From NCBI GenBank assembly GCA_020850535.1, contig JADZEM010000190.1, positions 24,368 through 88,367 of the forward strand: a DNA stretch of 64,000 nucleotides. The letters run 5' to 3'. A program made the translations under genes and the position numbers. Source of the DNA: Chloroflexota bacterium. Lineage in GTDB: Bacteria; Chloroflexota; UBA6077; JACCZL01. The notes below the pieces were generated by a model. That model was given only the letters and a program-made list of their open reading frames with translations, ran no database searches and was not told the origin of the DNA. Each line of letters opens with the position of its first letter. The first letter of the stretch is position 1. Below are positions 32,852-40,701 of the stretch, one piece after another.

Positions 32852-34087
32852 TCATTCGACGCTGAGCGGCGATCCCCCCTGGCCGGATGGCGGTACCGGC
32901 GGCGTGAGCGGGCTGGCAACCGGTTTCTGCGGCGCGGCTCCGCACGATTCGCGGACCACGAGGCGGACCGGCAGCACCCGCTCAACCGCCACCGGTGACG
33001 TACCGTCCGCAGCGCCCTCAATCGCATCGAGCAGCGCCTCAACGCCGATCCGGCCGAGGTCGTCGCGCGGATGCTCGATGGTCGTGAGTGCAGGCACGCT
33101 GTACACGCCGACCTCGACCCCGTCAAACCCGACGATGGCGACATCGTCGGGCACGCGGACGCCGAGATCGTGAAACCCACGAAGCAGGCCGATGGCGGTG
33201 GTGTCTGTCGCGGCAAACATCGCGGTCGGGCGCGGCCCCGGCCGCGCGAGCCACTCGGAGGCGGCGTCTCGGCCACCACGCATCGCGCGTGCATCGCCGA
33301 TCAGCCACGAATCGTCCGGCCGCAGGCCGTGCTCGTCGAGCGCTCGCAAGTAGCCACGGAACCGGTCGGCTGAGGCGGCGTACTCGGCGGTCGATGGCGG
33401 GAGCTTGCCGTAGCTGACATGCCCGATTCGCCGGTGGCCGAGATCCAGCAGGTGGCGGGTGGCGAGGTACGCGCCATCTTCATCGTCGATCCGGATCGCC
33501 GGAATGGTGGGAGCAGGACTGCCGCTGAGGAGAACGACGATCGGCAGACCACGCTGTGAGAGATCGCGACGAGCGGCAACCCGCAGGGTCTGCTGCTGAT
33601 CCCCGTCGCCGGCCGGGCGGGCCGTCGCTACCACCACGCCGTCCACCCGGCCGCTCCGGAGATTCGCCAGTGCAATCACCTCGTCGTCCGCGGTGCCGGC
33701 CTCGGCAACGTCCAGCTGGTAGCCGCGGGCGCGGGCCGCCTTGAGCGCGGCCGTGGCGATCTCACCGTAGTACGGGTTCGCGATCCGTGAAACGACGAGC
33801 ATGATCGCACCGGTTCGCCGGCTGCGAAGGCTGCGGGCAGCGTGATTCGGGGTGTAGTTCAGGCGCACAGCAGCGGCGAGGACAGCGGCGCGGGTGACAT
33901 CGGAGATGCGGAGTGTCCCGCTGCGTCCGTTGAGGACAAGCGACACGGTGGCCTTGGAGACGCCAGCCTCCCGGGCAACGTCGAGGATGGTGGAGGGCCG
34001 CGCCAGGACGCCAGCGGCCGAAAGTGCATCCGCGTGCACTCCGTCAGCGAGCGGCGCCGTGCTTTTGGGGACAGGTTGGCGCGTCAT
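32852..34087 (-). CDS. LacI family transcriptional regulator
   Basis: This is a 411-residue protein. The HTH and hinge helix lie at about 35-95 (TILDVAREAGVSKATVSLVL, then NYTPNHAARSLRSRRTG). A periplasmic-binding-protein-like sensor domain follows (MLVVSRIANPYYGEI ... AIVGFDGVEVGVYSVPALTT). An N-terminal tail of about 33 residues precedes the HTH, which is longer than usual. ATG 34087 is chosen; ATG 34099 has its GAGG too close. It lies 73 nt upstream of the binding-protein gene on the same strand and should repress this sugar operon until an inducer binds. Confidence 0.9.
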   Translation of the reverse strand: MTRQPVPKSTAPLADGVHADALSAAGVLARPSTILDVAREAGVSKATVSLVLNGRSGTLRISDVTRAAVLAAAVRLNYTPNHAARSLRSRRTGAIMLVVSRIANPYYGEIATAALKAARARGYQLDVAEAGTADDEVIALANLRSGRVDGVVVATARPAGDGDQQQTLRVAARRDLSQRGLPIVVLLSGSPAPTIPAIRIDDEDGAYLATRHLLDLGHRRIGHVSYGKLPPSTAEYAASADRFRGYLRALDEHGLRPDDSWLIGDARAMRGGRDAASEWLARPGPRPTAMFAATDTTAIGLLRGFHDLGVRVPDDVAIVGFDGVEVGVYSVPALTTIEHPRDDLGRIGVEALLDAIEGAADGTSPVAVERVLPVRLVVRESCGAAPQKPVASPLTPPVPPSGQGGSPLSVE

Positions 34088-34334
34088 CACGCCGGGCATC
34101 CTCAGTGGTGATCCCGTTCAGACCCAGAAACGATCTGCGTGGAACGGTTTAGCGCGCTGAGAATAGCAGCTACGTTCCTGGTCGTCAATCCGCCGGGATC
34201 ATTGGCTGCCCCGCGGTCTCGCTCTCGCGCACGGGAGGCGACGAGCCGAACTGGCCGTGCAGTCGAGCTTCTGGCGACTGCCGGCACGACACGCGTACAC
34301 TCCCGGGAACACAGCCGGGCCACCTGGAGGCAGC

Positions 34335-35399
34335 ATGAACGTCATCGACCTGCGGAGCGACACTGTCACCCTGCCATCCCCTGAGATGCGTCGCTTCATC
34401 AACGAAGCGGAGGTCGGCGACGACGTCTACGGCGAGGACACGACCGTCAACGCCCTCCAGGAGAAGGCCGCCGAGCTGCTCGGCAAGGAGGCCGCCCTCT
34501 TCGTCTCCAGCGGCACCATGGGCAACCTGATCGCGCACATCGCGTGGTGCAACGCCGGCGACGAGGTCATCTGCGGCGAGAAGCACCACACCCTGAATTC
34601 CGAGCAGGCCAACGCCGCCCGCGTCGCTCAGACCCAGCTGCGGACCGTCCCCCAGAACCGCGCCAGCCTCGACATCGACGCCATCCGCCGCACCATTCGC
34701 GGCGACGATCCCCACTTCCCGCGCACCACGCTGATCTGGGTCGAGCAGCCCTGCAACGGCTGGGTGATGCCGCTCGACGAGCTGGCCGCCATCTCCAGGC
34801 TCGCCCGCGAGCACAACATTCCCGTCCACATGGACGGCGCGCGCATCTTCAACGCGGCCATCGCGCTCGGCGTGGACGCCTCAGAGATCGCAAAGCATGT
34901 CGATTCGGTCATGTTCTGCTTCTCCAAGGGGCTGGCCGCGCCCGTCGGCTCGGCGCTCGTCGGCTCGAAGGCGTTCATCGCCAAGGCCTACCGAGGCCGC
35001 AAGCTGATCGGCGGCGCGATGCGGCAGGCCGGCGTCATCGCGGCGGGCGGCCTCTACGCGCTCAACAACAACATCGAGCGTCTGGCCGACGACCACGCCA
35101 ACGCAAAGCGGCTCGCGGCCGGCCTCGCGCGGCTCCCCGGCATCGCCATCGACCGCGACGAGGTCACCACCAACATGTTCTTCATCCACCTGAGCGATCC
35201 AGCTCCCTCCGCCAAGGAGCTTTCGGCCCGGGTCAAGGAGAAGGGCGTGCTCTGCGGCGCGGCGAAGGACGGCAGCCCGATCATCCGGCTGGTCACGCAC
35301 TACGGCATCGAGCGGGCCGACATCGACCGGGCCATTGACGCCTTCGCGCAGGCGCTCGGGGCGCAGCCGGCCGTGGCCGGGGTCGCCGTCACAGCGTAG
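34335..35399 (+). CDS. ltaE: Low-specificity threonine aldolase
   Basis: This is a 354-residue PLP enzyme of fold type I. It splits threonine or allo-threonine to glycine and acetaldehyde. Family marks are IDLRSDTVTLPSPEM at the N-terminus, VSSGTMGNLIAH, HMDGARIFNAA, and the PLP lysine in MFCFSKGLAAPVGS. The ATG has GGAGG 5 nt upstream. The gene is alone, with a repeat element downstream. Confidence 0.95.
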   Translation: MNVIDLRSDTVTLPSPEMRRFINEAEVGDDVYGEDTTVNALQEKAAELLGKEAALFVSSGTMGNLIAHIAWCNAGDEVICGEKHHTLNSEQANAARVAQTQLRTVPQNRASLDIDAIRRTIRGDDPHFPRTTLIWVEQPCNGWVMPLDELAAISRLAREHNIPVHMDGARIFNAAIALGVDASEIAKHVDSVMFCFSKGLAAPVGSALVGSKAFIAKAYRGRKLIGGAMRQAGVIAAGGLYALNNNIERLADDHANAKRLAAGLARLPGIAIDRDEVTTNMFFIHLSDPAPSAKELSARVKEKGVLCGAAKDGSPIIRLVTHYGIERADIDRAIDAFAQALGAQPAVAGVAVTA

Positions 35400-35403
35400 T
35401 GAC

Positions 35404-35680
35404 AGCAGGCAGTAAGCAGTAAGCAGTAAGCAGTAAGGAACGGTCGGTGAAAACGTGCAAGCTGCCCATTGTCGTCCTGAGCGCAGCGAAGGACCTCACC
35501 CGCTGACGCGGACGCTGACGGTCAGCGGGTGATGCACAAGCCGATAGTCGGCGCGTGACACGAGCGTTGACGGTCAGCGGGTGAGGTCCTTCGCTGCGCT
35601 CAGGACGACAATGGGCAGCTTGCACGCTTTCACCCCATCATTATTCCCACGACCCACGACCCACGACCCACGACCCACGA
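35404..35680. repeat. Heptad-flanked palindromic element D
   Basis: The left arm is five heptads (AGCAGGC, then AGTAAGC copies) at 35404-35438, starting 5 nt after the ltaE stop codon. The right arm is five perfect CCCACGA heptads at 35646-35680, ending just before the GGAGGGG ribosome site of the next gene. Between them lies the long palindrome listed separately. Confidence 0.85.
35446..35634. repeat. Long palindrome with 62-bp arms inside element D
   Basis: The left arm 35446-35507 and right arm 35573-35634 are near-perfect inverted repeats: GGTGAAA at one outer end, TTTCACC at the other, and CCTCACCCGCTGAC at the inner end. The 65-nt centre holds direct copies of GACGGTCAGCGGGTG-like units. 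It is non-coding. It shares its arm core with 44330-44470. Confidence 0.9.
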
Positions 35681-35694
35681 GGAGGGGATCTCGC

Positions 35695-36708
35695 ATGGGG
35701 GTCAAGCTCGTCATCCCAGACGACTACAACGATCAGTACAGCTCGTCGCCCGTTGTCACGCAGCTCCGGGGCCGCTGCGACATCACCATCCACACCGGCA
35801 TGATCCGCTCGGTCGATGATGTGGTCGCCAGGCTGGCAGACGCCGAGATCGTGGTTGCCAACCGGGAGCGCACGCCACTCAGCGCCGAGGTCTTCACCCG
35901 CGTGCCGACCCTCAAGCTCATCGCGCAGACGGGCATGCGGGGCGCGCACCTGGACGTGACGGCCGCCACCGTCCACGGCATCCTGATCGCCGGCACCGGC
36001 GGCGCGAAGAACGCCCGGTCCAGCCCGTACGCTGCCGCCTCGACGGTCGAGCTGACCATCGGGCTGATGCTCGCCGCCTCACGTCGCATCCCCTACGGTG
36101 ATGCAGAGGTCCGGGCTGGTCGCTGGTCCCAGTTCGTCGGGCGCGAGCTGGCCGGGCGCACCCTCGGCGTGGTCGGGCTGGGGCGGATCGGCGGCCGGGT
36201 CGCCCAGATCGCCAGGGCTATCGGCATGAACGTCGTCGCCTGGAGCCCGAATCTCACCCCCGAGCGCGCTGCCGCCGCCAACGTAACGGCGATGGAACTG
36301 GACGCCATGATGAGCGAGGTGGACGTGCTCTCGATCCACCTGCAGCTCTCGCCGATGAGCCGTGGCCTCATCACCCGCGAGCGGCTGGCCATGATGAGGC
36401 CGTCCGCTCTGCTCGTCAACACGGCGCGCGGCCCGATCGTAGACGAGACAGCGTTGCTGGAACGGCTCCAGACGGGCCGGCTCTGGGGCGCGGCGCTCGA
36501 CGTGTTCGGGCAGGAGCCGCTGCCAGCCGATCACCCCCTGTTCTCGCTCCCGAATGTCGTGCTCACCCCCCATGTGGGATGGGTCGCCGAGGACAGCTAC
36601 ATGGCATTCTTTGAGGGCATCGTCGAGAACGTCACCGCGTACCTCGACGGCCAGCCGATCCCCCGGATGGTGAACCCCGAGGTACTCGAGGCGCGCTCAT
36701 CCGGCTGA
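35695..36708 (+). CDS. NAD-dependent D-2-hydroxyacid dehydrogenase family protein
   Basis: This is a 337-residue protein. The NAD-binding motif is TLGVVGLGRIGGRVAQIA (about 157-174). Catalytic Arg is in LVNTARGPIVDE, Glu in FGQEPLPADHP and His in LTPHVGWV, so the Arg-Glu-His set is complete. It is of the SerA-like class, without an ACT domain. GGAGGGG precedes the ATG. It reduces a 2-keto acid or oxidises a D-2-hydroxy acid; the substrate is unknown. Its ribosome site directly follows the C-rich heptads. Confidence 0.93.
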   Translation: MGVKLVIPDDYNDQYSSSPVVTQLRGRCDITIHTGMIRSVDDVVARLADAEIVVANRERTPLSAEVFTRVPTLKLIAQTGMRGAHLDVTAATVHGILIAGTGGAKNARSSPYAAASTVELTIGLMLAASRRIPYGDAEVRAGRWSQFVGRELAGRTLGVVGLGRIGGRVAQIARAIGMNVVAWSPNLTPERAAAANVTAMELDAMMSEVDVLSIHLQLSPMSRGLITRERLAMMRPSALLVNTARGPIVDETALLERLQTGRLWGAALDVFGQEPLPADHPLFSLPNVVLTPHVGWVAEDSYMAFFEGIVENVTAYLDGQPIPRMVNPEVLEARSSG

Positions 36709-36791
36709 GGCGTACCCCGCTGCTTCCCGTATCCCCTTCCCCCACCCACACACGACACGCCCCCCTCAGCCCGCGCTCCGGCGCGGCCAGG

Positions 36792-38408
36792 GTGAGCACA
36801 TCCCGGCGCCCCGACATGCCACCGCCTCTCCCGCTGCGTGGGCGAGGCCGGCGGGGGGTGAGGTGCATCCTCATCCTCACGCTGCTCCTACTCGTCGCCT
36901 GCACCCAGCCGCCGCCGCAGGTCGTCGTACAGGCCGAGCCGGAGCCGTCGCCGACGGATACTGTTGATACTGTTGTCCCTTCGCCGCCCACGGCCGAGCC
37001 GACGCTGACGCCGGCCCCCTCCGCCACGCTCACGGCCACCCCGGCCCCAACCTCCACGACAACGCCGACGCCCACGCCGCAGCCCGAGCGCGTGCGCGTC
37101 TCCGGCGAGAACGGCTCAGCCGTCAACATGCGGCGGGAGCCCGGCACCAACGCCCCCGTGGTCAAGTCGCTGCGCGACGGCGCCGAGGTCACGATCGCCG
37201 GGGTGGATCGTGACGAGAACGGGCGCATCTGGCGCAACGTCCGCGATGGCGACGATGTCGGCTGGATCGTCTCGACCGCCCTGCGCTCGCAGCCGACGCC
37301 CACTATCACGCCGAGCGCCACCGTCACGCCGAGCGCCACGGCCACGACGGCCGCCACCGCTACCCGTGAGCTGACCGGGACGGCAGCCGCCGCGACCCCC
37401 TCGCCAACCAGCGGCGGCAGCGCCACGCCGGCCGGCACGCCCGCGCCAGAGCGTATCGAGATCACCGGCACCGGTGGCGGCGGCGCGAACCTCCGCGCCG
37501 AGCCGGGCACCAGCGCCCGCATCCTCCAGACCATCCCAGACGGCACCCAGTTGACCATCGTCGGGCCAGACCGTGAGGTCGGCGGGCGCACCTGGCGCAA
37601 CGTGCGCGGCCAGGGCGGCACGACCGGCTGGGTGGCGGCCGACTCGACCCAGCCGCTGGCCGAGCCGACGCCGGCCATCACCCTCACGCCCACGCCAACG
37701 GCCCCACCAGGCGCCCAGGAAGCGGCGGCCACGAGCGCCACGCCAACCATCAGCCCACCTCCCGAATCGACCGCCAGCAGCACCCCCGCCGCCGCGAGCA
37801 CGCCGACCATCGGCACGCCCACGGCCAGCACGCCCACCACGAGCAGCGCGGGCGCGCCGTCGCCGGCCGAAGATGCCCCTGCCGAGGAGCCGACGCCCGA
37901 GCCACAGCGCGTCGAGGTCTACGACACCGGCACCACCGGCGCGAACCTCCGCGCCCGCCCCGGCCGGAGCGGATCGGTGCTGCGGAGCGTTCCAGACGGC
38001 GCGGTGCTGACCATCATCGGCGAGGATCAAGTTGCCGACGGCATCATCTGGCGCAACGTGCAGATGGAGGACGGCACGAAGGGCTGGCTGGCCGTCGAGA
38101 CCGTCCGGCCGCTCGTCATCCCGACGCCCACCCCCCGGCCGGGCGCGCCGGGCATCGGCGCACCCATCGTGGACGAATCCCTCCCCGACGATGAGCTCAG
38201 CGAGGAGCAGCGAGCGGCCACCCCCTGCCGCCCCGGCCAGTTGAAGGGCGATTTCGGCACCGGCGTCTACTACCCGCCGGACCACCCGGAGTACGCCGGC
38301 CTGCGGCAGCGAGTCCGCTGCTTCGACAACGTCAGCCGCGCCCAGGCGTCCGGCTACCGCGCGGCGGACCCGCCAGCCGCGCCGTCACCGTCCCCCGGCC
38401 CCGAATAG
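36792..38408 (+). CDS. Lipoprotein with three bacterial SH3 (SH3b) repeats
   Basis: This is a protein of up to 538 residues. A lipobox (LTLLLLVACTQ) follows a basic segment. Three SH3b domains, each with NMRREPG- or NLRARPG-like and WRNV...GW marks, are separated by Thr/Pro/Ser linkers (about 100-165, 220-290, 375-445 of the longest form). A C-terminal segment with two Cys (TPCRPG, RVRCFDN) follows. SH3b domains usually bind cell-wall material, so it should sit outside the membrane. The start is uncertain: GTG 36792, ATG 36816 or GTG 36858; the first codons overlap a degenerate intergenic repeat. Confidence 0.82.
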   Translation: MSTSRRPDMPPPLPLRGRGRRGVRCILILTLLLLVACTQPPPQVVVQAEPEPSPTDTVDTVVPSPPTAEPTLTPAPSATLTATPAPTSTTTPTPTPQPERVRVSGENGSAVNMRREPGTNAPVVKSLRDGAEVTIAGVDRDENGRIWRNVRDGDDVGWIVSTALRSQPTPTITPSATVTPSATATTAATATRELTGTAAAATPSPTSGGSATPAGTPAPERIEITGTGGGGANLRAEPGTSARILQTIPDGTQLTIVGPDREVGGRTWRNVRGQGGTTGWVAADSTQPLAEPTPAITLTPTPTAPPGAQEAAATSATPTISPPPESTASSTPAAASTPTIGTPTASTPTTSSAGAPSPAEDAPAEEPTPEPQRVEVYDTGTTGANLRARPGRSGSVLRSVPDGAVLTIIGEDQVADGIIWRNVQMEDGTKGWLAVETVRPLVIPTPTPRPGAPGIGAPIVDESLPDDELSEEQRAATPCRPGQLKGDFGTGVYYPPDHPEYAGLRQRVRCFDNVSRAQASGYRAADPPAAPSPSPGPE

Positions 38409-38413
38409 CCCCC

Positions 38414-38440
38414 CGAGGCCCCGCTGCCGGGGTCGCCTCG
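38414..38440. terminator. Hairpin between convergent SH3 lipoprotein and ABC-2 permease genes
   Basis: CGAGGC and GCCTCG close a bulged GC stem 6 nt after the SH3 gene stop codon. There is no T-run, so function as a terminator is a guess. Confidence 0.35.
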
Positions 38441-38550
38441 TCGATGGTCAGCGGGCCGCCACCGCCCGCGCCATCCTTGCCCGAGCGCGGCGCGGCCAGT
38501 ATGCGGCCCGCCCCGTGGTGAGGCCAGCCGGCCCGGGTTGTGAGAGCACC

Positions 38551-39570
38551 TCAGGCGGATGCGCGCCGCAGGACGCGGCTGGTCTGCCAGATCAGCACCA
38601 GCGCGGCCAGCAGGTGCAGCACCGCGAACACCAGCCACGGCGCGACGTACAGCAGCTCAACGCCGGCCACCTGCTCGAACGCCACCAGTGGACGACCGGC
38701 GATCTGCCCGGCCGCGCTGGTGATCCCCGCGATCAGCGGATTGCTGGCCGCCAGGAGCTGCCCCAACCCCGCCTCGGCATGCAGCAGCGCCGCATCAACC
38801 GACTGCCCATCGCCCACCATGCGGCGCGTCGTCGATTCCGCCCCATTGATCAGCCAGACCAGCGGCCAGATCGTCTCGTCCATGTCCAGGCCGAACAGCC
38901 CATCCGCAATCGCCAGCAGCACGATCAGCAGCGGCAGCCCGCCCGTTCCCAGCAGCATCGTCACGTAGGAAAACAGCATTGCAGCGCGGGTGGTGTGCAG
39001 CCGTGCTGACCAGTACAACCCCACACAGCCGTAGGTTGTCGCCGTGAGCAGCAGGATCATCTGCCCGAGCGCCAGCTCCTCCAGCCCCACGCCGCCGATC
39101 AGCACTGCCACCGCCTGGATCGGCAACGCCAGCACGATCAGCAGCAGCAACGAGCCAAGGGCCGCCACCAGCTTCCCGATCACGATCTGCCGGCGCGAGA
39201 GCGGCGTCACCAGGAGCAGGTCGAGCGTCTGGCGCTCGCGCTCGCCGGAGATCAGGTCGGCGGTCAGGGCCGGCGCGAGCAGGCAGATCAGCCCCAGCTC
39301 GACGGCTGTGATGGCCGCGAAGAACAGGCGGCCAATCGGAGCGCTCGACGTGCTGTCGGCGGCCGAGGCGTTCGCCACCATCAGGTAGAGCCCCGCCGCG
39401 ATGGCCGCCAGCGGGATCAGCTCCAGCATGGCGATGACGTAGGTGCGCGGCCCACGCATGCGGGCCAACAGCTCCTTGCCAGCCAGCGGATTCGCCAGCC
39501 AGCCGAACGCCCGCTGCCCCGCCCGCCGCGCAAGCGGTCGCAGCCCGGCGGCGTCAACGGCCACGGTCAC
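38551..39570 (-). CDS. ABC-2 type exporter permease
   Basis: This is a 339-residue protein. A cytoplasmic start with KELLARMRGPRTYVI is followed by about six helices. The conserved loop GERERQTLDLLLVTPLSRRQIV is the hallmark of ABC-2 permeases of the NosY/YhaP kind. It ends the operon of membrane protein, ATPase and permease, starting 45 nt after the ATPase stop codon. The GTG at 39570 sits in a 31-nt tandem duplication that repeats the ribosome-site-like G-run and the GTG. The exported substrate is unknown. Confidence 0.88.
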   Translation of the reverse strand: MTVAVDAAGLRPLARRAGQRAFGWLANPLAGKELLARMRGPRTYVIAMLELIPLAAIAAGLYLMVANASAADSTSSAPIGRLFFAAITAVELGLICLLAPALTADLISGERERQTLDLLLVTPLSRRQIVIGKLVAALGSLLLLIVLALPIQAVAVLIGGVGLEELALGQMILLLTATTYGCVGLYWSARLHTTRAAMLFSYVTMLLGTGGLPLLIVLLAIADGLFGLDMDETIWPLVWLINGAESTTRRMVGDGQSVDAALLHAEAGLGQLLAASNPLIAGITSAAGQIAGRPLVAFEQVAGVELLYVAPWLVFAVLHLLAALVLIWQTSRVLRRASA

Positions 39571-39624
39571 GCCCCCCGGTGCCGTCAGCGGCCACGGTCA
39601 CGCCCCCCGGTGCCGTCAGCGGCC
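39551..39624. repeat. 31-nt tandem duplication at the ATPase-permease junction
   Basis: The unit GCCGTCAGCGGCCACGGTCA plus CGCCCCCCGGT occurs as a slightly diverged copy at 39551-39580, a full copy at 39581-39611 and 13 nt of a third copy. It covers the ATPase stop codon and the permease start. Because 31 is not a multiple of 3, the extra GTG is out of frame. Confidence 0.85.
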
Positions 39625-40701
39625 ATTGCTGCGCGTCCCGCTCTCGGCCAGCTGGTCTGACGCCTCACCCAGCCGCCGCGTCACCCGCAGGAAGAGGTCT
39701 TCAAGCCCGCCCACATCCTGTCCAAAGCTGAAGATCGGCAGGCCGGCCGTCACCAGATCGGCCAGCAGCGTCCGCAACTGATGCTCGTCGCCATCCAGCA
39801 CGAAGCGCGCGGTCGAGACCGGTTCCGCCCCATCCGCCGCCGTCTCGTCCGTGTCGACCGTCACGGCGTGCACCCCGGGCCGGTTCAGCAGCGCGCCCCG
39901 CAGCCGCACGCCCGCACCAGCCCCCAGCACCTGGACCCGTACCGAGCGCCCGCCGTGCAGCCGTCGCGTGACCTCGTCCACCGGCCCAGACGCCAGCACC
40001 TTCCCACCGTCCACAATCGCGATGTGGGTGCAGAGGTCCGACAGCTCGGCCAGGATGTGCGACGAGACCAGGACGGCCTTGCCCATGCGGCCCAGCTCCC
40101 GCACGATCTCCCGCAGTTCGAGGCGGGCGCGCGGATCGAGTCCGGAGGCCGGCTCGTCCAGCAGCAACACGGCCGGATCGTGCACCAGCGCTCGCGCCAG
40201 CCCCAGCCGCTGCTGCATCCCCCGTGAGAGACCGGCCACGTAGCTGTCGCGCTTGTGGGTCAGATCCACCAGCGCCAGGAGGTCGGCGGCCACGCCAGCG
40301 CGCCGGTCGGACGGCACACCGTGGCAGGCAGCGTAGAAGTCGAGGTACTCGGAGACCTTCAGCTCGGGATACACGCCAAAGAAGTCGGGCATGTAGCCGA
40401 GCTGCCGCCGGACGCCGTCCTGGTCCGTCCGCACCGACGCCCCGCCCACCCAGGCATCCCCGCCGTCCGGCGTCAGAAGCGTCGCCAGCATCCGCATCGA
40501 GGTCGTCTTGCCGGCCCCGTTCGGCCCGATCAGCCCGTAGATGGCCCCCGGCTGCACGCTGAGCGTGAAATCCTGCACGGCAATGGTGCTGCCAAAGCGC
40601 TTGAAGAGACCGCGCGCCGCGAGGGCGAGGGCCTCCCCGGCCTGGGGCGGGCGGGCGTCCTCATCCTGAGCGGGCGGCAGCCCGAACGGCTCGTCGCTCA
40701 T
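39616..40701 (-). CDS. ABC transporter ATP-binding protein (ABC-2 exporter)
   Basis: This is a 361-residue ATPase. Walker A is GLIGPNGAGKTTSMR (about 58-72), the signature is AGLSRGMQQRLGLARAL, Walker B is AVLLLDEPASGLDPRAR, and the H-loop His is in LVSSHILAEL. A C-terminal domain of about 120 residues ends with a LEDLFLRVTRRLGE helix, as in drug or lipid exporters. Its start ATG overlaps the TGA of the upstream gene by one base. It powers the permease at 38551. Confidence 0.95.
   Translation of the reverse strand: MSDEPFGLPPAQDEDARPPQAGEALALAARGLFKRFGSTIAVQDFTLSVQPGAIYGLIGPNGAGKTTSMRMLATLLTPDGGDAWVGGASVRTDQDGVRRQLGYMPDFFGVYPELKVSEYLDFYAACHGVPSDRRAGVAADLLALVDLTHKRDSYVAGLSRGMQQRLGLARALVHDPAVLLLDEPASGLDPRARLELREIVRELGRMGKAVLVSSHILAELSDLCTHIAIVDGGKVLASGPVDEVTRRLHGGRSVRVQVLGAGAGVRLRGALLNRPGVHAVTVDTDETAADGAEPVSTARFVLDGDEHQLRTLLADLVTAGLPIFSFGQDVGGLEDLFLRVTRRLGEASDQLAESGTRSNGR

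Noticed and set aside
34100..34334. A LacI operator between lacI-type and ltaE genes
   Set aside because: Several near-palindromes such as GGAACGGTTT are present but none is a convincing symmetric site.
35446..35634. Insertion sequence
   Set aside because: The palindrome has no transposase ORF and is too short; at most it is a non-autonomous element.
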